From the NCBI RefSeq assembly GCF_000219625.1, contig NC_018216.1, positions 1,860,001-1,924,000 on the forward strand: a stretch of DNA of 64,000 nucleotides. Reading direction: 5' to 3'. A program made the position numbers and the translations under genes. Under the pieces are notes generated by a model. That model was not told the DNA's origin. It saw only the letters and a program-made list of their open reading frames with translations, and ran no database searches. Shown here one piece after another: positions 44,401 to 53,651 of the stretch. The first letter of the stretch is position 1; every line of letters starts with the position of its first letter. This stretch comes from Zymoseptoria tritici IPO323 (lineage: Eukaryota > Ascomycota > Dothideomycetes > Mycosphaerellales > Mycosphaerellaceae).

Positions 44401-45738
44401 GTACAAGCTCGGCGATTGGCCGGTATATGCACTTCTTCTCGCGTTGGGTCAGATCCTGGCGGCCAACTCCTACCAGATCACTCTTCTCACCGGACAGGTC
44501 GGTCAAACCGCTGGCCAGCTGTACGCAATTGCCTCCATCTACTTTGCAACGACACTCATCTGGTGGTTCCTCTTCCGTCGCTTCCCAGCCGTCTGGTGTA
44601 TGAGTCTTCCGTGGTTCTTCTACGGCTCAGCGTTTTTCCTCATCGCATTTGCACCTTTCGGCACGAGATTCGGCACCAAGTGGGTGCAGTACGTCGGCAC
44701 TGGCTGCTACGCTGTTGCATCCTCGTCCGGCTCGCTCTTCTTCGCGCAGAACTTTGGTTCACTCGGGGCAGCACCCGTCAAGGACTGGGCTTTCCGTGCT
44801 TGCGCTATTCAAGGAACCCAGCAGCTGTACGTCGTCGGTATGTGGGCTTGGGGAAACAAGCTCACAGTCGGCACCGCCAAAGGCCAGTCTGTCGACTATG
44901 GCTACACTATGACTGCCGTCGGTGTGCCAATCGCCATCTTCCTGTGGACAATCGGCCTGGTCTTGTTCTTCGGTCTGCCAGACTTCTACCGCCAAAAGCC
45001 AGGTGCAGTGCCGGACTTTTACACCTCCGTCTTCCGACGTAAGATCATCGTCTGGTTCTTGGTCGCCACTTTCATTCAGAACGTATTCTTGTCCGCGCCA
45101 TATGGTCGGAATTGGTCGTACCTCTGGGCTTCCAAGCATGCGCCTGCCTGGGTGATCGTCGTCATGCTGCTCGTGTTCTTCATCATCATATGGGCTGCAG
45201 TTCTGTTCTACTTCGGGCATTTGTCTACTACTCACAGCTGGATTCTCCCGATCTTCGCCATCGGTCTCGGCGCACCACGATGGTGTCAAATCCTCTGGTC
45301 GTGCTCAAATATTGGCCAGTATCTTCCGTGGGCAGGCAGTCCAGTCGCATCTGCCATTTTGGGAAGAGGATTATGGTTGTGGCTCGGTGTTCTGGACTCT
45401 ATTCAAGGAATCGGATTCGGCATGATCATCCTCCAAACCATGGCGAGGTTCCACTGCTCGTTCGCCTTGATGGCCGGGCAATGTATCGGTGCTATTGCTA
45501 CAATTGTAAGTTTCGATATTGTCGTCATCCATATGAAGATTTGCTGACTTGCTTTCCTTAGATCGGCAGAGCAGATGGTCTCAACAGTACTGGACCGGGT
45601 CCTACGTTTCCCAGCTTCGCGACAGACATCACGGGCGGTCTTTCCGAGCCATGGTTCTGGATCTGCCTTCTATTCCAGCTTGGAATTTGCGTGGGATACT
45701 TCACTTTCTTCCGCAAGGAGCAGCTTACGAAGCCTTGA
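38489..45738 (+). CDS. AGS1: Cell wall alpha-1,3-glucan synthase
   Basis: This is a large plasma-membrane enzyme that makes wall alpha-1,3-glucan. Two exons, 38489-45505 and 45562-45738, give 2397 residues, the family length. The 56-nt intron (GTAAGT, CTGAC, TTAG) lies near the 3' end; skipping it would truncate the last membrane segments. Domains: signal peptide; extracellular GH13-like transglycosylase domain, about 60-600 (GFRIDKAMQ, PGEIVNG, SNHDVLRWPG); a linker; one membrane helix at about 1084-1114 (LWILLGIIPIISAIVGVWAY); cytoplasmic GT5 glycogen-synthase-like domain, about 1184-1664 (IKIGGLGVM, and DEPFGLVAVEFG with the E-x7-E motif); a Ser/Thr/Pro linker, about 1670-1950; then a multi-pass region of about ten helices thought to export the polymer. 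The open frame begins upstream at a TTG, so I use the ATG before the signal peptide. Confidence 0.97.
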
Positions 45739-46258
45739 GCAAGTACGAGATGATGAGTGGATGCTGAGCAGAAAGTTGTCAGCATGATGATCGAGAGGAG
45801 CAGGAATGGATATGTGATGGAAAATGTGTTTGACTCGGCGTTGAATTTCGGGAAACAAGAGACAGCAAGGAGAGACAGACACGGACTGACCAGCATGCAT
45901 AACAGACTTCCTTTCTTATAGATGATAGATGTGTAGATTTAATTGGGGCTCGAAGTGCTCGAGTCTCGGAATGGATGATTTGACTTGCCTTGCGTTACGT
46001 TGGTCGCTTCCACTCGCGAGATGCATTTGCCCTCCATCGTTCTGAAACCGCGGTAGCCCATGATGCATTGGTGTCTTCGATATTGACAGTCGAGCTCATT
46101 GTTATATTCAACAAGACTCCTTGCACAAGAGTGATTCCCTGGTCGCGGACCCTGGGAAGTCTTACGATTGATGACTTGGACCGTGCTCAAGATCACCTCT
46201 CTTTCAGCAGCTCACTTAGCATCACACACCTCCACTAGACTCAAGACAATTGATCACG
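45739..46258. other. Intergenic region, AGS1 / 3-ketosteroid reductase
   Basis: About 520 bases containing the AGS1 3' UTR and the promoter of the reductase. Nothing else recognisable. Confidence 0.5.
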
Positions 46259-47614
46259 ATGTCTTCAAAGTCGAACGAGAAGGACGTTTTCACAGTCCTG
46301 GTGACTGGAGCGAACAGGCAAGACGCTCCAAATCTCGATGCATGCACGAATTGAATCCTCCAGCTGACGCAGCATCACAGCGGACTCGGCTTCGCGCTCT
46401 GCTGCCGTCTCATCGACGAGTTCCTCTACACTCGACCTCAAACAGAACACCTCCATCTCCTCTTCTCAACTCGCGACAGCAAGAAAGGTGATGACACAAA
46501 GAAGCGACTCCAAGAACACCTCGCAGAATTCTCCCGCACGGCCAATGGCACCACACTTGGCATCAGCCAGCTACTGGATGCTCGCATCCACCTCGAAAAC
46601 GTCCTCGTCGATCTCCTAAAACTCACGACCGTCAAGTCTCTCGCCGAGCAACTTCTCCGTCGCGGCCAACGACTAGACGCCGTAGTCTGGAATGCCGGAA
46701 TCCCAGGCTGGCTCGGCTTGAACTGGGCCAAAGCCATATGGTCTGTGGCGACAGACACCGTCCACGCCACGACGTACCCGGAGTACATGAGACCCGATCT
46801 GGGGGCTATTGCGAAGCCACAACTCGATGGGAAGAAAGCGGGCGGATCGCCGGAACCGACGCTGGGTCAGGTCTTCACGGCGAATGTCTTTGGTCATTAC
46901 ATGCTTACTCACTGGCTGAGCCCTTTGATGACCCGCGACACGCGGATTGTGTGGACTTCGAGCATCAGTGCCCTACCGAATAGCTTCTCACTGGACGACA
47001 TTCAGGGACTCAAAACACCTGCAGCATACGAGTGTTCGAAACGACTGACCGACTTCCTCGTCCTCACCTCCGAGCTCCCCTCTGCGAAACCATTCATGCA
47101 GTCCTTCCTCCCGACCTCAAAGCCTGACTCCACGCCGAAAATGTACGTCACGCATCCTGGCGTGATCGGCACTTCTATCGCTGGACTGAATGCGGTGATG
47201 GAGTTTTTCATGTTCCTCACCTTCGTGTTCGCACGGTTGTTTGGCTCGCCGTGGCATGCTGCGGAGCCGTACAAGGGCGCAGTGAGTGCAGTCTTCGCCG
47301 TGCTGTCGACACAACTACCGGACTTGGAGCAGCGGGATGGAAAAGGGAAGTGGGGTTCTGCGGTGGGTGTTTCGGGAGACGAGAGAGTTGCTCGGACGGA
47401 AGTTGATGGTTGGGGATTTTCTGGTCGGGTTGGGTCTGTTCCTGATGGTAGCGTGGTTGGCTTGCGAGGGCGGTGGCGTGGCTTGAAGCAGGTGACGGAT
47501 GAGTCGCGGAGGGAGTTTGAGGAGACGGGTAGGGAAGTCTGGAAGGCGATGGAGCAGATGAGAGAAGAGTGGGAAGCACGATTAGGACCGCTGGATCAAG
47601 GTGTCGCGAAGTAG
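46259..47614 (+). CDS. ERG27: 3-ketosteroid reductase of ergosterol synthesis
   Basis: This is an NADPH-dependent SDR that reduces the C3 ketone during C4-demethylation of sterol intermediates, in complex with ERG25, ERG26 and ERG28 at the ER and lipid droplets. Two exons, 46259-46317 and 46381-47614, give 430 residues. The 63-nt intron has a GC donor (AG|GCAAGA), a GCTGAC branch and a CACAG acceptor; its removal assembles VTGANSGLGFALCCRLIDEF, the SDR nucleotide-binding segment of this family. AVVWNAGIPGW is the NAG block. The catalytic YxxxK is Tyr236 and Lys240 (AAYECSKRLTDF). A hydrophobic stretch (AVMEFFMFLTFVFARLFGSP) near the C-terminal third fits ER or lipid-droplet association. It is convergent with the acid phosphatase, about 100 bases apart. 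Confidence 0.92.
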
Positions 47615-47723
47615 TGCTTGAGGTCTATACGACGAGTAGTAGTAAGCTGTACAACCAATATCGCAATATGATTTGATTACTTCAATTCGGACCGTACTCC
47701 ATTATGCATTACATCTTCCTCCC

Positions 47724-49843
47724 TCAGTTGACCGGCACACCATTGGTAACGTTGCCATATCCCAACGCGGTGTAGTTGCCAAAGCAGCTGTACTCATACT
47801 TCGCCTCCTCCAGCTTGGTCGACTGCACCTCCATAAAAGTGGTAAGCTCACACCATCCATCATCGCGCTTGCCACATTTGCTAAAGCTTGCGCCAAGCGG
47901 GATAGTGCGCTGGTTGAGGATGAAGTGGACGTATCTTGTCGTGCTACCCTCATCATACTTGACGCCAGCCTTGCGGTCCCCGGAAAGAGGCTTTGGAGTC
48001 TCGATGATTTCCACGTCAAGACGAGCGCCGAACGGAGTGAGATGCGACACGATCTGCGGTCGGTTCCGATCGATATGGTCTGTCGGCAGGACTTTGGCGA
48101 ATTGAGTGAGACCAAAGGCAGTCAAGATCGCGGCGATGTTGGTGTCGTGGGAGAAGTCGAAGTTGAGGGATTGGTACAAGGGGAACGTCGCCGGGTTGCT
48201 GTCCAGGGTGACGTTGACTTGCGCCGTGGGCTTGGTAATCAGATGGTGCTGGAGACGAGCGAGGAATTCTGAAACGTAGCCGATACCGACGCCGCGGCCG
48301 GTGGGCGACTCGAACATGTTATTTCCGGAGAATTGGAGGTCGATGGAATATTCGTAGCCTTCCCATTCTTCGTAGGTGAAGAGGCCACAGAATGAAGAAT
48401 AGCCGAGCGCGACTGTTTCGTATGCACACAGCGATTGGGCGTTGTAGACATCAACAACAGTCCAGTCGAAACCAGTGCTGTTCGCGTTGAAGCGCTTCAC
48501 AGCATCTGCGAGGTATTTGTTCTCGAACTGTAATGGTCAGGATCTTGTGTGAACGGAAGACTTGGGAGTAGTGACTTACCACCAAGGAAGCATTGTTTCC
48601 GCCGGTGGAAACGGGCTTGTTTGAGTTCGGGCAGTTGAAATAGCCCGCCAAAGAATTGTTCCAGGCTGGCGGTCCTGACCCTTCAATCGATAGTACCTAA
48701 GCAGAGATCAGCAACTGGTCATGCTGAACATACAAGGGTCGTCATACCAAGCTTGCATTATTCGTCCATCCAAGACCGAAGAAACCCTAGCAGGCGTTAG
48801 CTTACTCGAGGCCACATCATGCTCAATCAGAACGACATACCGCTAGGAAATACTCCGCAGACTCCCGCATACGGCTTTGAGTGGTGGATCGAGCAATGAT
48901 CTTAGTGCCATTGTTTGGGTTGAGATGACCGTACATGATCTAATAGAATACGGACATTAGCAACATGTCCAGCGGTCAGTCTAACGCGGAAGACGTACCT
49001 GATGCAGAGTACCAGAGTCGAAAAGTTCCTGCTTGCCGATTGGGACCAGAATCTCCGCGCCGAGCTTGTAGGTCCAGGTGTTGAGAAAGTCCAACGATCC
49101 GTTGAAGTGAGCGTGGCCGAGAGTGCCATTCGTGTAATTTCCTAGCTTTCCGGCCAAGGTTGGCGCTCCGGAGCCCGTGGTCGGGTAGCGAGAACCATGG
49201 CGGGACAACATATTCAGCTGAACAATGGACGCATTGTGTGGCAGCGAGTACTCGTGCACCCCGAAACCGTCCGGGTTCAGGAAGTAGTGAGATAGCTGGC
49301 CATGCAATTGGTAGATGTTGCTATGGTTGGTGTTGCCCACGATGGGAACTTGAGTCTCGAGTGGGCTGTTCGGAATGTAGGACTAGGAGAAGAGGTCAAC
49401 GGTGTATACCCCCAGTTTGTCCATGGCAGAATACTCACTACAGATGCGAAGGGAGCCGGATTATACTGAGCTAGGAAAGCTGCCGCGCCAGTGGGCGTCG
49501 GACCTGGGTGTGGTTAGCATTCTCTCACGCTGGTATCAACAGCACATCGCTCACCAGGGTAGTAGTTCGGATCAGTGTTGTAGTAGTCCGGACCGGCAGT
49601 GGTGGTGGAGCTCTTCAGAGTGGTCGTAGTCGTGGCCTGAGCATTGCCAACGAGAGCCAGCGCAGCGGCAGCAACATAGCTTCTGTACATCATGATGAAC
49701 TGTGCCACGATGATAGTAAACAAGACAATCTGGGCAACCAGCAGAAGTCGCTGGGATGCTTTGCTTCTTGAAAGGCGGTCAAAGGTGGTGGTATTAGCCG
49801 TCGGTTCCTCGTCCGGTGGCTCCCCACGGGTCTTTGTAGCCAT
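47724..49843 (-). CDS. Histidine acid phosphatase / phytase-like
   Basis: This secreted or cell-surface phosphomonoesterase belongs to the histidine acid phosphatase family. Seven exons on the minus strand: 49843-49555, 49503-49439, 49382-48999, 48939-48841, 48786-48748, 48696-48580 and 48527-47724 (598 residues). All junctions keep phase with GT-AG sites. The catalytic RHGSRYP has His180 as the predicted phospho-acceptor, and FSHDTN (His458-Asp459) is the proton-donor HD motif. There are many N-glycosylation sites (for example NYTN, NGTL, NNSL). The first ATG gives a 30-residue cytosolic head followed by a hydrophobic helix (LLLVAQIVLFTIIVAQFIMM). If translation instead starts at Met51 or Met52, MMYRSYVAAAALALVGNAQA would be a classic signal peptide. 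The physiological substrate is unknown. Confidence 0.88.
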
Positions 49844-50728
49844 TCGATGGACCCGGATTCCGCAGGTGTCTCTTTTGCACTTCCCTCGCCCGCCTCGAGC
49901 CGCCCTTCGCCTAGGTTGACAGAGTTGCGACCAGCGTGTGCGACGTCATCCAAGGCTGTTGCGAGGGACTTCCTAGAAAGTGTAATTGCGAAGTGAGAGG
50001 AATAGAACGCTCGAAACAGCTAGAGGAGATTACTTAAGCAGAGGTCAACGGCTGGAAGAAGGCAGGAACATTTGACCTTCGATATCTACCTGATCGGCGA
50101 TGCCGGCAAAAGCAATAGTGATTCGTCTATGAGCGGTTCCTGATTCGAATTATTCAAAGTCGCCATAAACGTCATTTACTTCAAAAAGCGATAAGCTCGT
50201 CAAGCTTCGGAAACGATGCTTGTTTCGCGATCTGTCGGAATCTTGGTGCCGGTATTTCACGCACGTGCAAGGAACGAGGGGATTGGGACCATTCAACATC
50301 ACGCATTGCTCCCACGTGTTGACGGCGGTCCATGGCGCAGAATAGCCTAAGAGAATGTGGCTTCAATGGCTCATCGACTGAACATTGATGGACTGGACTC
50401 GGCACTGATGTTGAGGTCGACGCATACGTATGCCTTACGCTTTCACTACCAGCAGGAGCACGGAAGGATTCGCTATGATGCACAAAGCCTTTCTCAACAG
50501 CCCTCTTCTCGAGCGCTGTCGTCCAGTCAATCGGCGAACCGACGACACGAGGCGTCTCTGCTGCATTGCGCATTGTATGCAGGCAGATTGCTCGAACAAT
50601 ACGGCTACGCCGTACGACGCATGTGATGCGAGTGGAACGAATTTCTGTGCTGGAGAATTCCTTTCCGATCTATCGTGTATTATTCCGACATCCACAACGA
50701 GCATCCTCGAGGCGACCACTCTCCATCG
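49844..50728. other. Intergenic region, acid phosphatase upstream / tyrosine phosphatase 3' end
   Basis: About 885 bases holding the acid phosphatase promoter and the 3' UTR of the next gene. Frames up to about 130 codons on either strand have no family signature. Confidence 0.45.
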
Positions 50729-51609
50729 CTACGCCTTCCGCAAGTTCTTCCTCAATTGCTCAATCTCCGCATCGCTCAACTTGCATTGTGTCCTCATATA
50801 CTCTTCCGCGCTCTTGTGCTCCTTCAAGATCATATCAATCGTGCCGTCCATGTTCTCCTTCTTACTGGAGACCATATTCAGCACTCCATCCCTGTTGCCT
50901 TCCAAAGCTGGATTCTTCAGCAGCCTCTCGATGAAGAGTGGCTTCAGCGGTGCCAGGCCTTGGTCTGTCAAGCTGTACTCTTGGCTGATCGCCTCTTTCG
51001 GCACGTCAACAAGCAAGAAGAGCAATGCCACAAGCACTCCTGTCCTGTCTTTACCCGCCGTACAGTGGACCAGACATGGTGTCGGTTCGGGTTGTGCGAG
51101 ATGGCGGAAGATCTTGCCGTACGCAGAAGGACCTGCCTTCAGGATATCGCGGTAGGCGGTGACGAAGCCATCGGGGTGGCCGGAAGTGTAGTGCTTGTAG
51201 CGGACGGCGACTTGTTCGGGACCATAGTCCTGCGTCGCGAAGACAGGCACCCATTCACGCTGCATGCCTACCGCTTCGAAGGGATCTGAGGCGTTGACCT
51301 CGACGCCCGCCCATTCAGGGCCATCGCGTTGAATCTCTTGGTGAGATCGGAGGTCGAAGATTTTCTTTATCCCTGAGGAAGAAGTCGAGGTCAGTATGTC
51401 GTGCAGTGAGCACTCACACCAGGTGAAGATTGCAGACGGACCTCACCTAGATCCGAACTCATCTTTTTGAGACCATCTTCCGTAGCCTTTGTCGGATCTG
51501 CGGATCGGAAGACGAGGCCGGTCTTGACATGGCTCCCGTCGGAGATGTCACGAAAGTTGTGGATTCCGGGAACCTCTACAAAGGGTGGTGATGGGAGTTC
51601 GGTAGCCAT
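50729..51609 (-). CDS. Tyrosine phosphatase family protein (PF13350 type)
   Basis: This is a Cys-based protein phosphatase of the fungal and bacterial Y_phosphatase3 family. Two exons, 51609-51447 and 51372-50729, give 268 residues. The 74-nt intron has a GTGAGG donor and a CTCAG acceptor. The N terminus, with PGIHNFRDISDGSHVKTGLV and FRSADPTKATEDGLKK, is the family's conserved start. IKKIFDLRSHQEIQ is the next strand-helix block. The active site HCTAGKDRTG has Cys158 and Arg164 (CX5R). LFLLVDVPKEAISQEYSLTD follows the usual pattern. No signal peptide is seen, so it is probably cytosolic. The substrate cannot be told: members are annotated as protein tyrosine or as phosphoinositide phosphatases. 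Confidence 0.9.
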
Positions 51610-53651
51610 TGTGCTTGTGTGTGAGTGCGATGATGGAGAGCGACCATCAAGGAGGACAAATTCGTGTCAGGTTCAGCCGAGGCCGAGGACCCCTCTATCA
51701 AACGCCGACACTTAGGTTTGAGCCGAGTTGAGATATTCCCTTGCGGAGATGTCCTAGGAGGCACTCTTTGCTTGATGACTTGAAGAATGGCTTCTATCAA
51801 GGCCTCTGCCGCCCAGTGAAGCCTCCACGAGATCATCGGGAATAAACACCAAGCATTGATCTTGCATAGACCCAGATCCCGCGAAGCGATGAGATCTGAT
51901 TCGAACCAGGTCCGGACGTCAGATGGGGAGCGAATGCAGGCAGTCCCATGTCATTAATGATGAGATCTCAGATCCCGTCCTTACCACGATACTGAAACAC
52001 GATATTACAGTTCGGCTCGAAAAGCTGCAGGGCATCAACCGAAAACCTGGAAACCATTCGGTGAGACCCCGCACGGTTTCATGGAAGACGGTGAACGAGT
52101 TCTCGTTCAGATCCTTTAGAAGCCCGGTTCAGGAGGTGGTAGATTCAGCTCCTGCGCGTGTTATGGCTTGCAAAAGCAAAATGCACGTGCTAGGGAACTG
52201 CTCTATGGGCCCGCTACTGCGGTATCGTGAAAGGTTCCAGGGCTTCGCCAGAACTTGGTGAGTTTCCATAATGCTGGCATTGTCATGTTCGGGCGTAAGC
52301 GAAGTGGTTGACCGCACAGCGATACAGTCTGATTGACGTCGCTCATGTCTACTTCCGTTGTGTTGCTGGGTCATCGCAAAGGCCAGATTTTGATTTGTGC
52401 CAAGGTCCACAACCTCGCACGGGCGTACACGCCGATCGACACGCGGGACGTTGGAAGCTACGATCGCTAGCAGAGCCTTCGTCGTGGGGCAATATGCGGG
52501 TTTCAGGTACGGGGCAATATGCGGGTTTCAGGTACCAGAAATGTCACCGCTCTTGCCGCTCGATGTGATAAAGGGCTTCGGAGAAGAGAATTGCCGCGAG
52601 AAATGGTTCGTCTCGATATCGTGAGTACTGCGGTCCAGACTCCGGAATATGGGCCCTAAGCATGGAGAGGCCAGGATACGCTGGTTGGAGATGTTCGTCA
52701 GATGCTAGCTGTGCAAGCTCGGACAAGTTGGAGAAATTTGCTGCAGCAGCGCGCGTTAGAACTGAGCGGGCAAATGCAATCACGACGCCAATTCTGCAGG
52801 ATCTGAAGACGAGACGCGTGCTCGAGCACTTGGCTGCGTTGCTGCCCGAGGTACTTTGCACGGGATGAATGTATGCAGTTCAATGTTGCTGTGAATCGTT
52901 GACGAGAATGCGTCGTGAAGAGAGGACAGCACAGCCTCCAGGCTGGCGAGTGTTCATCAGTCTCGTCAGTCGTTACAGGGCTGGGAGGAGATTCGCATCT
53001 GTCACTCGATGATTTGCCGAGCAAGGCTTGCCGCGCCATTGCGCCAATTGCAGCGTGGAGAAGAAGGAAGTGAGTTCAACAAGCGAAGAGAGAATGCGGC
53101 GGGCCGGTTAGCTTCACGGAGCACTGTTGGGCACCCCGGGTAACGACAGGGCCCGAGCGTTTGCGATTGGTTCTTTGTCTGGGACAGTGGAGAGAGCATG
53201 CATGAAATATGCACAAAGTGCAACCACTGCTCCTCCTGCTCCTACTTCTCTCTCGTGATGATAAAGACCCATCGCGACTCCTCTTCCTTTGGCTCCGTCA
53301 GCCTTCACCGAGACAATCCACGTGGTATTGCGCTTCATCAGAATCATCACTCACGCCGTTCTATTCCACGCGGCCGCACGCGCCAACCGCCCATCACTCC
53401 CGCAACCCGACACCCTGTTGTGATGATACACAAGACATACTAAGAGAGGGCAGCATATTGCGAAACAAACAGAACGGCACGGACAATCAGTCGCACACGG
53501 CTCATTCAAATCGCGCCGCACTCACGTCTGGCTCTTCGCCAGACCACACTCGTTCATATTCACCACACTCCTGCGCTGGCATGACCTGACCGTCGCCTTC
53601 ATCGTGCCAAGGTTCCGCCTACCTGGATCATCCTGCCGCGACTTCACAGAC
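51610..53651. other. 2-kb intergenic region with a 25-bp tandem duplication
   Basis: Two kilobases between divergent start codons, the longest such stretch after the AGS region. It contains a perfect 25-bp tandem duplication (listed separately). Short frames on both strands (maximum about 126 codons) lack signatures. The part from about 53200 to 53600 is pyrimidine- and AC-rich and is probably the leader of the next gene. Confidence 0.5.
52486..52535. repeat. Perfect 25-bp tandem duplication
   Basis: The unit begins ggggcaatatgcgggtttca and ends ggtac. It occurs at 52486-52510 and is repeated exactly at 52511-52535. Perfect identity suggests a recent duplication. It lies in non-coding DNA between the tyrosine phosphatase and centrosomin-motif genes. 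Confidence 0.95.

Noticed and set aside
51865..51925. A ggttcgaatc T-loop-like sequence on the minus strand, suggesting a tRNA
   Set aside because: The T stem does not pair over five bases, and no A-box or matching acceptor stem is found at the right distance.
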